From contig JAHEYB010000020.1 of assembly GCA_023251805.1 (NCBI GenBank), positions 1 to 53,951 of the forward strand: a stretch of DNA of 53,951 nucleotides, read 5' to 3'. The notes below the pieces were generated by a model. It searched no databases. It worked only from the letters and a program-made list of their open reading frames with translations, and was not told the DNA's origin. Position numbers and translations under genes: made by a program. The stretch's first letter is position 1; each line of letters opens with the position of its first letter. Shown in pieces: positions 23,529-31,738 of this stretch. The stretch is from Bacteroidota bacterium. GTDB lineage: Bacteria; Bacteroidota; Bacteroidia; 2-12-FULL-35-15.

Positions 23529-24522
23529 ATTTCATATACGAATCAGCGTTTATCAAATTGTTTCCTTTTGCATCGTACACAGCATAATTGAATCCATTTT
23601 GGACACAATAAGAACCATATTCTCCTTTTTTATTCAAAGCAATAAAACCAACTTGAATGTCTTTCAAATTCTTTTTTCTATTAGCAGTTAATTTCACCAC
23701 CCTGTTTACTGCTTCTTTGCAGGCAGCTTTCGGAGACTTTCCTTGTCGCATTAATTCAACTACCAAATGACATCCGGCAATACGAATTACTTCCTCGCCA
23801 TGACCTGTTGCTGTTGCTGCACCAATTTCATTGTCTACATACAATCCTGCTCCAATAATTGGTGAATCTCCCACTCTGCCGTGCATTTTATAAGCCATTC
23901 CACTTGTTGTGCAAGCACCGGATAAATTTCCATTTGCATCTAAGGCAATCATTCCTATTGTATCGTGATTTTCGATATTGACAATTGGTTTGTAATTGCT
24001 TGTCTTCATCCACTCTTTCCATTCTTTTTCTGAATCGTCAACTAATAAATTTTCTTTAGGAAACCCTTGCGACAAGGCAAATTGCAAAGCACCATCACCA
24101 ACAAGCATCACATGAGGTGTTTTTTCCATTACGGCTCTTGCAACGGAAATAGGATGCTTGATAAATTCCAAACATGCTACGGAGCCGATGTTTGCATTTT
24201 CATCCATAATGCAAGCATCCAACGTAACTCTTCCATCTCTATCAGGGCGACCGCCATAACCAACGCTTCGCTCGGTTGGATCACCTTCTGGAATTTTCAC
24301 TCCTGCTTCCACAGCATCTAAAGCTCTTCCATTTTTTGAAAGAACTTCCCAAGCAGCTTCATTGGCTTTTAATCCAAAATTCCAGGTTGACAATACAATA
24401 GGTTTCAGGGCTTCTGATTTATGCTCTTTTGAAGTGAATTCTTCATTTGCATTTACCTTATCTACAAGTAAAGCTGCCGAAGCAAAAGCACTTGTTTTAA
24501 TGAAATTGCGTCTGGTTGTCAT
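23527..24522 (-). CDS. N4-(beta-N-acetylglucosaminyl)-L-asparaginase (glycosylasparaginase)
   Basis: 331 residues. Tat-type signal MTTRRNFIKTSAFASAALL, so export in folded form. N-terminal nucleophile hydrolase fold: STWNFGLKANEAAW, GGRPDRDGRVTLDACIMD, the self-cleavage site HDTIGMIAL (Thr becomes the nucleophile), GACTTSGMAYKMHGRVGDSPIIGAG and ATGHGEEVIR. It cleaves the GlcNAc-Asn bond, freeing glycans from peptide. Fits the mannosidases and hexosaminidase around it. Confidence 0.95.
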   Translation of the reverse strand: MTTRRNFIKTSAFASAALLVDKVNANEEFTSKEHKSEALKPIVLSTWNFGLKANEAAWEVLSKNGRALDAVEAGVKIPEGDPTERSVGYGGRPDRDGRVTLDACIMDENANIGSVACLEFIKHPISVARAVMEKTPHVMLVGDGALQFALSQGFPKENLLVDDSEKEWKEWMKTSNYKPIVNIENHDTIGMIALDANGNLSGACTTSGMAYKMHGRVGDSPIIGAGLYVDNEIGAATATGHGEEVIRIAGCHLVVELMRQGKSPKAACKEAVNRVVKLTANRKKNLKDIQVGFIALNKKGEYGSYCVQNGFNYAVYDAKGNNLINADSYMK

Positions 24523-24597
24523 ATAGTTACACGGTTTTTAGTCGTTCGATTTCTAAGAATGAAAAGAAGTTAGTTCTATAAAAATTACAAACTGTTA

Positions 24598-24690
24598 TAC
24601 ATTTGTGCCAGTAGTTTTTCTTACATATATGTGTAAGTGTTTATCCAAATCCCGGTAGGTTTAGTAGTCCTATCGGGATTTATTTTTTTT
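24598..24690 (+). ncRNA. Candidate small RNA (promoter plus terminator, no ORF)
   Basis: The plus strand has TACATTTG (24598-24605, exact TAnnTTTG) and, about 70 bases later, a strong terminator: AAATCCCGGTAGG (24647-24659) pairs with CCTATCGGGATTT (24669-24681) and is followed by TATTTTTTTT. Between them CTTACA/TGTAAG (24620-24637) forms a second hairpin. No plus-strand gene lies upstream to explain a plus-strand terminator. The -33 box is weak. An RNA of about 75-80 bases is inferred. Confidence 0.35.
24647..24690 (+). terminator. Rho-independent terminator (plus strand)
   Basis: A 13-bp stem including one G-U pair, a 9-base loop, and a run of eight T after TA. The T-run is only on the plus-strand side, so it does not serve the flanking minus-strand genes. 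Confidence 0.8.
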
Positions 24691-24696
24691 AATCAG

Positions 24697-24837
24697 ACTT
24701 AGCTTTATGAAATAAAGTTTAATCTGATTTATCCCGAAGCAATTCGGGATCTTACTCTCAATTATTTATTTTAAGCTCACAACTTAGCTTTATGAAATAA
24801 AGTTTAGTCTGATTTATCCCGAAGCAATTCGGGATCT
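24697..24837. repeat. Pair of 56-bp direct repeats
   Basis: The segment at 24697-24752 recurs at 24782-24837 with one difference (AATCTG against AGTCTG). Each contains a hairpin ATCCCGAA-GCAA-TTCGGGAT and an imperfect one around CTTTATGAAATAAAG. Nothing coding is seen in the stretch 24691-24946. Confidence 0.9.
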
Positions 24838-24877
24838 CTTCCCTACATATAATTAACTTTACCTTCAAAATCAGACC

Positions 24878-24922
24878 GCCCTTCGATGTGTCTGCTTCAA
24901 CGCAGAATGCTCAGGGTGACGT
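24878..24922. repeat. Dispersed palindromic element (copy 1)
   Basis: It opens CCCTTCGATGTGTCTGC and closes CAGGGTGACGT, with CTGC-ttcaac-GCAG as inner stem and CCCT/AGGG as outer stem. A nearly identical copy lies at 30652-30695 and a short form at 50233-50256. Confidence 0.85.
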
Positions 24923-24946
24923 CCTACAATGACATCTTTATCCTCA

Positions 24947-26593
24947 TCACTTTATACTCATAAAATGCTTGGCATAATTCACTCCCATCTTATCTAACAT
25001 TGGGGCATGCAATTTTAATCTAACAATAAAATCTTTATAATTTTTTTTATCCAAAGGCGTCCACAATGCTTCTGACAAAGCAGCCATTCGAGGTACCGAC
25101 ATATATTCTACTTGTTTAAAATCAACAATGTATTCTGTCCACACATTTGCTTGAGCTCCCATAATAAATTTTGCTTCTTCCTCGGTTAATGCTTTTGGTG
25201 TAGGATTATAAAGATAAACAGAATCTAAGGGATTAAATCCTCCGATTGCTAATGGCTCTTTTATTTTATCTTTTGATTGATAGTGATCAAAGTAACAAGG
25301 TTTCCCCGGGCTCATTACTACAAAATGTTTTTGTTTGGCAGCAGCTATTCCTCCTGCAATTCCCCTCCAGCTCATTAATGCAGCATTGGGTGCCAATCCA
25401 CCTTCCAAAATTTCATCCCAACCTATAATTTGTTTTCCTTTCCCATTCACATATTCCTCTATCCTTTTAATGAAATAACTCTGCAGTCCTTCTTCATTTT
25501 TCAAATTTTCATCTCTTATTCGTTTTTGACATTTAGGGCAATCTTTCCAACGTTCTTTCAAACATTCATCACCACCAATGTGAATGTATTTTCCAGGAAA
25601 CAAAGGCATTACTTCTGCTAAAATATCTTGTAAAAAAGTAAATGTTTCATCATTTCCGGCACAATACACATCATCTGAAACGCCCCATTTGGTGAATGTT
25701 TCAAATGGTCCACCTGTACAAGAGAATTGCGGATAAGCTGCAAGTGCAGCAAGTGAATGTCCGGGCATTTCTATTTCCGGCAACACCGTTATGTATTTAC
25801 TTTGCGCATAAGCAACAATTTCTGTAACATCTTCCTGAGTATAAAATCCGTCATATGAAATTCCATCGTATTTGTCATTTTTGGAAGGTGTACCATCCTT
25901 TTCCCAAGCAGGTTTTCCGATGATGGTTTCTTTTCTTTTTCCTCCAATAGAAGTGAGCAAAGGATATTTTTTAATTTCGATTCTCCAACCTTGGTCGTCA
26001 ACCAAATGCCAATGAAATACATTGAACTTATACATAGCCAAATAATCAATATACTTTTTCACTTCTTCTTTTTTAAAGAAATGGCGACTGCAGTCGAGAT
26101 GCATTCCTCGCCATTGATAGCGCGGGGCATCAGAAATTTGCACACAAGGAATTTTTATTTCAGTCGATTTTTGTAAAGGCAAAAGCTGAATAAGCGTTTG
26201 CATTCCATAAAATATTCCAGCATTTCCTTCTGATGAAAATAAAATTTGATTTTGATTGATGCTCAAATCATAGTTTTCTATTTGTCCTATTTTTTCTTCA
26301 GGGCTGATAACTATAATATAATTTCCATCAGTAGGTAAAATATTGACAATGGGTAATTCAAAATCATAATTTGTTTTGAAAAAATTATTCATATAATCTA
26401 CTTCAGGCTTAAAACCTTTTGCATCATTCATCAAAACAATTTTTGTTTGAGCCGACAGCACAAAGTTCCCATCACTTGTTTTTAATTCCTTTGGAAGTGG
26501 TATTATTGCTACTACTTTTTTAGGCGCATATTCTTGCTGAGCAAAGCTCACTAACGAAACTAACACACTGATTATTATTAATATTCTTTTCAT
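24947..26593 (-). CDS. Beta-N-acetylhexosaminidase, GH20, secreted
   Basis: 548 residues. The signal peptide is MKRILIIISVLVSLVSFAQ. A GH20b domain, then the TIM barrel: YQWRGMHLDCSRHFF, FHWHLVDDQGWRIEI, LPEIEMPGHSLAALAAYP, and the catalytic pair Asp-Glu in YIHIGGDECLKERW, with QIIGWDEILEGGLAP and WTEYIVDFKQVEYM. It releases terminal GlcNAc/GalNAc by substrate-assisted catalysis. The free GlcNAc would be taken up and phosphorylated by the MFS and ROK proteins upstream. Confidence 0.96.
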   Translation of the reverse strand: MKRILIIISVLVSLVSFAQQEYAPKKVVAIIPLPKELKTSDGNFVLSAQTKIVLMNDAKGFKPEVDYMNNFFKTNYDFELPIVNILPTDGNYIIVISPEEKIGQIENYDLSINQNQILFSSEGNAGIFYGMQTLIQLLPLQKSTEIKIPCVQISDAPRYQWRGMHLDCSRHFFKKEEVKKYIDYLAMYKFNVFHWHLVDDQGWRIEIKKYPLLTSIGGKRKETIIGKPAWEKDGTPSKNDKYDGISYDGFYTQEDVTEIVAYAQSKYITVLPEIEMPGHSLAALAAYPQFSCTGGPFETFTKWGVSDDVYCAGNDETFTFLQDILAEVMPLFPGKYIHIGGDECLKERWKDCPKCQKRIRDENLKNEEGLQSYFIKRIEEYVNGKGKQIIGWDEILEGGLAPNAALMSWRGIAGGIAAAKQKHFVVMSPGKPCYFDHYQSKDKIKEPLAIGGFNPLDSVYLYNPTPKALTEEEAKFIMGAQANVWTEYIVDFKQVEYMSVPRMAALSEALWTPLDKKNYKDFIVRLKLHAPMLDKMGVNYAKHFMSIK

Positions 26594-26623
26594 CGATTAT
26601 GTTTTTTGTTCAATTGTTGCTAG

Positions 26624-26683
26624 ATTTCTCGACTACCCTCGAAATGACAGTACTAATTGTCATTTCGAGCGTAGTCGAGAAAT
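26624..26683. repeat. 26-bp inverted repeat
   Basis: The arm at 26624-26649 (starts ATTTCTCGACTA) is the complement of 26658-26683 with one mismatch; the loop is 8 bases. It lies between the stop of the SoxB-like gene and the start of the GH20 gene and can form a long hairpin, so it may attenuate or process the transcript. The CTCGAAATGACA core is of the dispersed-repeat type. Confidence 0.9.
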
Positions 26684-28458
26684 TATCTGAATTCATATTT
26701 TACTCCCAATGCTTGTGTCAACAAAGAAACATCCGCATCCGTTGCAATAGCACGTCCTTCTACTTTTGGAGCAACAGGCGAAAACTCTGCCAAATATTGT
26801 TCTATCACATCGTGTAGCATCACCCCTTGAGAAACTTGATTGTGTACATTTCTCATTCTGCAAAGCATATTATCAGGATCTCCTTCTCTTTCACAAGCCA
26901 CCATCGTATACATTTTATCCAAATCAATTGGTTCATCTTTGATGCATACTTGTTGAACTCGCTTGCCTTTTGGATTACCAATAGTGAATGTCACTTGCAT
27001 ACCGTTAAAACGAACAAACCATCCCCCAAAACGTTTCGTTGCATCTTTTGCAAATGCATTCTCCAATTCGTTTTCTAGCCAATTCCAAATTTGTTTTCCT
27101 TTCACATCAGCTGTCTTTACTTCAGAATTTACGGGAAGCATACTCCACAAATAATCTTTGGTGATATCCGCCAAACCAGTTTTTTCATCTGGCACAAGAG
27201 GCGGACAAAATCTAAAACCATTTGAGACAGCAATATCCGTTTTGAATTTCCACATTACAGCATCCGTAATCAAATTATCCATTGGTGTTTCAATGATATA
27301 ATATCTTACTAACGGTGTTTTTGTTTGTCCCAATACTTCATTCAATACTGTTTTATAAGGTTCTTTTGTTTTGGTAACGTAATGCTTCATCTCTTCATCT
27401 TCCTTATATTTTTCTGGATCCACATCAATCAACTCATACACTTCATCTTTAATCTTTCCGTTTTCAATAACAATATCAAGCTTACCAACAAAAGAGCCAA
27501 AAGCTCCCGGCTCCGTAACTTTACTATATTTTCCTTGTAATGGCTCTCGAATTCTTTCATGCGTATCTGCTCCCAAAATATAATCTACACCACTAGCATA
27601 TTCCTGATTGGATAAATGCAACTGTTGCGCCAAGCCCATGTGCGACAATACAAAAACCATTGTACAGCCCTTTTCTTCACGCAATAATTTTACGTACTTC
27701 TGAATGTTTACTTTAGGAAACGTAAATTTTATTCCTTTAGAGTAAGCCGGTGACTGGCGAATTGGAGTCAATGGATCGTTGTAACCAATAAATCCAATTT
27801 TTGTTCCACCCAAATTAAAAATTTGATACGGAGGGAAAAGCGATTCTAAATCCAAATCATCGTTATGAAACATATTTGTACATACTTTTGCAGCCGTATA
27901 ATTATTCATATCGTGCATAAGCATTTTCTTACCATATAATACTTCCCAATTTCCTGGAAGCACCAAATCATAATTCATTTTATTAATAAGCGGTACAATT
28001 GCTTGTCCTTGAGTTAATGAAGCAATTCCACTTCCTTGAAAACAATCTCCCCCATCCACAATCAATGTATTTAAAGGATTTTGTTGCTTCAACTCTTTAA
28101 GCATAGTTTGCAAGGTTGCAAAGCCACCACGTTTTTTATAAACGGGTTTTCCATTTTCCCAGAAAAACTCATCATGAATATCCAGTTGACCATGAATATC
28201 TGAAGTATGCAAAATAGTAAAGCGTTGTGCTTTTCCATTTAGTATCGCTGGATTTTTAATAATCTCATTAATCTTGCCTTCCTCTTGCAGCCAATAACTG
28301 ATGGCAGGGCCTAAGCCCAAGCCAATGGCACTCAAACCTGCATACTTAATAAAATCCCTTCTTCTGTAATCGTGATTGTTTTGTTTTTCAGAAGCATTTT
28401 CTAAAGGCTCATGACAAGAACAGGTACAATTAGGTTTATTACATTTCTCTTTGCTCAT
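26683..28458 (-). CDS. SoxB-like / 5'-nucleotidase-family metallophosphoesterase, Tat-exported
   Basis: 591 residues. A Cys-rich N-terminus (CNKPNCTCSCH) precedes the Tat motif RRRDFIKYAGLSAIGLG. Dimetal centre: HTSDIHGQ, VDGGDCFQGSG, GNWEVLYG, VLSHMG, GADTHERI. The C-terminal 5'-nucleotidase domain has TPMDNLITDAV, SNGFR and YTMVACEREGDPDN. GNWE instead of the nucleotidase GNHE is typical of SoxB thiosulfohydrolases. The neighbours (YeeE-type carriers, TsdA-like cytochrome) support a role in sulfur oxidation; a plain nucleotidase remains possible. Confidence 0.8.
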   Translation of the reverse strand: MSKEKCNKPNCTCSCHEPLENASEKQNNHDYRRRDFIKYAGLSAIGLGLGPAISYWLQEEGKINEIIKNPAILNGKAQRFTILHTSDIHGQLDIHDEFFWENGKPVYKKRGGFATLQTMLKELKQQNPLNTLIVDGGDCFQGSGIASLTQGQAIVPLINKMNYDLVLPGNWEVLYGKKMLMHDMNNYTAAKVCTNMFHNDDLDLESLFPPYQIFNLGGTKIGFIGYNDPLTPIRQSPAYSKGIKFTFPKVNIQKYVKLLREEKGCTMVFVLSHMGLAQQLHLSNQEYASGVDYILGADTHERIREPLQGKYSKVTEPGAFGSFVGKLDIVIENGKIKDEVYELIDVDPEKYKEDEEMKHYVTKTKEPYKTVLNEVLGQTKTPLVRYYIIETPMDNLITDAVMWKFKTDIAVSNGFRFCPPLVPDEKTGLADITKDYLWSMLPVNSEVKTADVKGKQIWNWLENELENAFAKDATKRFGGWFVRFNGMQVTFTIGNPKGKRVQQVCIKDEPIDLDKMYTMVACEREGDPDNMLCRMRNVHNQVSQGVMLHDVIEQYLAEFSPVAPKVEGRAIATDADVSLLTQALGVKYEFR

Positions 28459-28461
28459 AAT

Positions 28462-28872
28462 TTAGTGCGGTAATTTATTTCTAAGACAACCATATACCCA
28501 TGTTCCAAATATTGCACTTAACAAAACGACTGCAATAACTAGCAAGCCACTTCCAACAAGCGCGTAAAGTGGGCCTGGACAAGCTCCTGTCATTGCCCAA
28601 CCAAATCCGAATATTAATCCACCAATAATATTTCCTTTGTTAAATTGTTTAGGAGCAATTTTAATTTCTTCTCCATGAATTGTTTTTACTTTATATTTTT
28701 TTATTAAGAAAACAGAAATTACTCCAATCATCACAGCTGAGCCAATGATACCATACATTTGAAACGCTTGAAAACGAAACATTTCCTGAATACGAAACCA
28801 AGAAATTACTTCTGCTTTTATTAGAATTACTCCGAAAATGAAACCGAGTAGTAAGAATTTTATTTTTGACAT
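28462..28872 (-). CDS. YeeE/YedE-type membrane protein (DUF6691)
   Basis: 136 residues with four hydrophobic helices. The core FGFGWAMTGACPGPLYALVGSG carries the conserved Cys of the YeeE/YedE sulfur-compound transporter half-units (GxxxxGxCPG). It starts 3 bases upstream of the SoxB-like gene and pairs with the next gene, forming the two halves of a thiosulfate or sulfur-compound channel. Confidence 0.85.
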   Translation of the reverse strand: MSKIKFLLLGFIFGVILIKAEVISWFRIQEMFRFQAFQMYGIIGSAVMIGVISVFLIKKYKVKTIHGEEIKIAPKQFNKGNIIGGLIFGFGWAMTGACPGPLYALVGSGLLVIAVVLLSAIFGTWVYGCLRNKLPH

Positions 28873-28917
28873 TTAGATAGATATTAGATGTGAGATATTA
28901 GATTTTAGACCAATGTG

Positions 28918-29478
28918 TTATAAACTTAGAATCCATGGCAAGATGAACCATGTCATTGCTAAACCACCTACAAAAAAGCAAATGGTTGCAATCAAAGAAG
29001 GCAATTGCAAATTACTCAGTCCCATGATGGCATGACCTGAAGTGCATCCACCTGCATAGCGTGTCCCGAAGCCAACAAAAAACCCTCCAACTACCATTAA
29101 CAGAAACCCCTTCACTGTTAACAACGAATCAAAACTAAAAATATCGGTTGGTACAAAACCAGAATAATTTTTAATGCCCATTGAACTCAAATCAGTAACG
29201 GTAGCTTCCGAAATTTGAATAGGATTCGGATTCGCGAAAAAATATCCAGCAACTAATCCTCCTAAAACAATTCCCAAAGCAAAAATTAAATTCCAAGATT
29301 CTGCTTTCCAATCGTATTTAAAAAATTCTACTTTGCCGGGAATACAAGCGGCACAAATGTGTCGCAATGACGATGAGATACCAAATGTTTTGTTTCCCAT
29401 TATTAATAAGATTGGAACCATTAATCCAATTAAAGGGCCGGAAACGTACCATGGCCAAGGTTGTGTGAGAATGTTCAT
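28918..29478 (-). CDS. YeeE/YedE family sulfur-compound transporter
   Basis: 186 residues with five or so membrane helices. Conserved Cys in SLRHICAACIPG and GFGTRYAGGCTSGHAIMGLSNLQ match the YeeE/YedE (thiosulfate transporter TsuA-related) family. Together with 28462 it provides the usual N- and C-half pair found in sulfur-oxidising bacteria. Cell membrane. Confidence 0.88.
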   Translation of the reverse strand: MNILTQPWPWYVSGPLIGLMVPILLIMGNKTFGISSSLRHICAACIPGKVEFFKYDWKAESWNLIFALGIVLGGLVAGYFFANPNPIQISEATVTDLSSMGIKNYSGFVPTDIFSFDSLLTVKGFLLMVVGGFFVGFGTRYAGGCTSGHAIMGLSNLQLPSLIATICFFVGGLAMTWFILPWILSL

Positions 29479-29549
29479 TTTGTTGGTTGTTAGTTATTCG
29501 TTGTTTGTTGTTTGCTAATAGTATTTGTCCATTATAAATTTTTTGTTGT

Positions 29550-30617
29550 CTACTTTTTTTTATTTTTTTTAATCAAAGCTGCTATCGGTTCAAACGGTCC
29601 GTACTTATGCTGTTTTTCAGAAAATTTATCTGCGTAGGGACCAAAAGGATGATCAACCGGTTTTCCAGAAATTTTCGGCCAATCTCTACTTAAATCCTTT
29701 TTAGGTCGTGCTTGCGAATTAACAAATGCCGCCACATCCCAACATTCTTCGTCCGTTAATTGGGGATTATCGTGTTTGGCACCAAATGGCATATTCGATT
29801 TCACATATCCTGCAAAACGAGACAAGCGAAATAATCCCGCTCCGTCATTATAACTATTATCACCCCACAAGGGAGGATATTGATATCCGAATTTATCTGC
29901 ATTTATTTTACCTTCTCCTTTTGTTCCATGGCAGGATAAACATTTTTCCACATAAACCATTTGCCCTTTTTCAAGATCAGCTGCTCTAGACAAATATTTT
30001 ACTTCTGTTAAACCAGAACCTTTAGGTTTATCACCTTTCTTTACATCTTTTCCTAACCACACAATATACGCTTTTATGGCTTGCATCTCTTTTCCCAATG
30101 TGTCCAATGCTTTTCCATTTAAACTTCTTTCAAAACAATCATTTACTCGTTTATAAATATTTTCCATCGCTCCGGAACGTTCTCTAAATTTTGGATAAGT
30201 AGATGCAACTCCGCTATAATTATTTCCAAAAGCTTTTGTGCCGGCATCTAAATGGCAATTCTGACAATTCATTCCATTACTGATACTAGCAACTGTTCCA
30301 TGTGGACCTAAATAAAAAGAAGTGTTTTTTATTAAGCTTCTTCCATAAAATATTTGCTCGGCATTGGGCTCCTTCACAATATCCAATGTATCAGGCGCTT
30401 GCCACAAATCATCTTTTGTTTCAATTTTCTTAGGAACAGAATCCGTTACATTTTGATAAACCAACTCTTCGCTGGGTTTTAAAAAATCTGGAACTCCCGC
30501 TACATTCACATACACAAAGAAACCAACCATAATCATCAACGCAATGATTAAGTAGAGTAGCTTGAAAACTACTTCTAGATAACGTTCTTCTTTATTTTTT
30601 TTACTCTGCTCCGACAT
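29550..30617 (-). CDS. Dihaem c-type cytochrome, TsdA-like (putative thiosulfate dehydrogenase)
   Basis: 355 residues. One N-terminal membrane anchor (about 15-37), periplasmic body. Two haem-c motifs: C118-QN-C121-H122 in NCQNCHLDAG and C226-LS-C229-H230. The segment between them (RVNDCFERSLNGKAL, IKAYIVWLG) matches thiosulfate dehydrogenase TsdA. The mature end is basic. It would oxidise thiosulfate (to tetrathionate in TsdA) and pass electrons to the respiratory chain. First gene of the sulfur cassette. Confidence 0.82.
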   Translation of the reverse strand: MSEQSKKNKEERYLEVVFKLLYLIIALMIMVGFFVYVNVAGVPDFLKPSEELVYQNVTDSVPKKIETKDDLWQAPDTLDIVKEPNAEQIFYGRSLIKNTSFYLGPHGTVASISNGMNCQNCHLDAGTKAFGNNYSGVASTYPKFRERSGAMENIYKRVNDCFERSLNGKALDTLGKEMQAIKAYIVWLGKDVKKGDKPKGSGLTEVKYLSRAADLEKGQMVYVEKCLSCHGTKGEGKINADKFGYQYPPLWGDNSYNDGAGLFRLSRFAGYVKSNMPFGAKHDNPQLTDEECWDVAAFVNSQARPKKDLSRDWPKISGKPVDHPFGPYADKFSEKQHKYGPFEPIAALIKKNKKK

Positions 30618-30651
30618 AATTTATTTCAACTATTCATGCTAATCGTTCTTT

Positions 30652-30695
30652 CCCTTCGATATGTCTGCTTCAACGCAGAATGCTCAGGGTGACGT
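30652..30695. repeat. Dispersed palindromic element (copy 2)
   Basis: CCCTTCGATATGTCTGC ... CAGGGTGACGT, nearly identical to 24878-24922. It separates the ROK gene from the cytochrome gene. Copies 1 and 2 flank the sulfur cassette plus the GH20 gene in the same orientation. Confidence 0.85.
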
Positions 30696-30713
30696 TAGAA
30701 TTAAATTTAACGA

Positions 30714-31718
30714 TTAATACTCTTTTAACTCCTTTAATATTAATGAAGCAGCACCCAATATAGCAGCATCATTCTCTTTTAGTTGAGAAGGAAGAATTTT
30801 AATTTTGTTTTTATAAATGTTTAAGAGATTCCTTTCGAAACTTTCTATTGTTGGCTTAAAAATAAAATCACCTGCCATTGCCAAGCCACCAAATAAAAAT
30901 ATTGCTTCCGGACTAGTATAAGCAACACTGTTTGCCAAAGCCAATCCAAGTATTTCGCCAGTTTCATTAAATGCTTTTATAGCATCTTTATCGCCCTGTA
31001 TGGCTTTATCATAAATGTATTTAGCATCTGCAACACGAGCTTGTAGGTTTGCTTTATCATGATGACTCATTAACAAATCGGAATACGTTCTTTTGATTCC
31101 AGTTGCTGAGCAATACGTTTCTAAACATCCTTTTCTACCACAACCACATTGTCGTCCATCAGGAAACATGATTACGTGTCCGATTTCCCCTGCAAAACTA
31201 TCATGTCCTAAAATCATTTCTCCATTCGCTACAATTCCACTTCCTAGTCCTGTCCCAAGTGTAATGAAAATGAAATCTTTCATTCCTTTTGCAGCACCAA
31301 ACATCATTTCACCAATGGCTGCAGCATTGGCATCATTGGTCAAAACAGTTTTTACATTTAATCGCTCAGCAAATAATTTTGCAAGAGGAACAATGCCTTG
31401 CCATTTTAAATTGGGAGCAAATTCAATTGTACCATTAAAATAATTTCCGTTGGGCGCGCCAATCCCTGCTCCCGCTAATTCATATTTCCCAGTGAATTGA
31501 AGCATTGCTTTTTTGATATGCTCACAAACTACTGCAACCAAATCTTCCGGAATAGGAAAGTGCTCGGTTGAAACCGTTTCCTTCAATAAAATTTTTCCAT
31601 CTGCATCTACCAATCCAAAAACGGTATTGGTTCCGCCAATATCAATGGCCGCTACAACCTCACCCTTTAATTCCCTCTCCAAAGGAGAGGGAGAGGCATT
31701 TGATTCAATTTTAGTCAT
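30714..31718 (-). CDS. ROK-family sugar kinase (glucokinase/GlcNAc kinase type)
   Basis: 334 residues. ATP site AAIDIGGTNTVFG, catalytic Asp in LTNDANAAAIGE, zinc site GHVIMFPDGRQCGCGRKGCLETYCS. It phosphorylates glucose, mannose or GlcNAc; the locus favours GlcNAc or mannose. The N-terminus has an extra segment SPSPLERELKGE between MTKIESN and the first beta strand, encoded by a palindromic element (CCCTCTCC-aaa-GGAGAGGG at 31673-31691). It lies 20 bases after the MFS gene. Confidence 0.93.
   Translation of the reverse strand: MTKIESNASPSPLERELKGEVVAAIDIGGTNTVFGLVDADGKILLKETVSTEHFPIPEDLVAVVCEHIKKAMLQFTGKYELAGAGIGAPNGNYFNGTIEFAPNLKWQGIVPLAKLFAERLNVKTVLTNDANAAAIGEMMFGAAKGMKDFIFITLGTGLGSGIVANGEMILGHDSFAGEIGHVIMFPDGRQCGCGRKGCLETYCSATGIKRTYSDLLMSHHDKANLQARVADAKYIYDKAIQGDKDAIKAFNETGEILGLALANSVAYTSPEAIFLFGGLAMAGDFIFKPTIESFERNLLNIYKNKIKILPSQLKENDAAILGAASLILKELKEY
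31659..31697. repeat. Palindromic element inside the ROK kinase gene
   Basis: CCCTCTCC (31673-31680) and GGAGAGGG (31684-31691) form a perfect 8-bp hairpin read in frame as part of SPSPLERELKGE. It is of the same general type (SPLE/APFSKGE-coding G/C-rich palindrome) as in the DUF559 gene. Confidence 0.8.
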
Positions 31719-31738
31719 TTGCTCCGAAACAAAATTTA

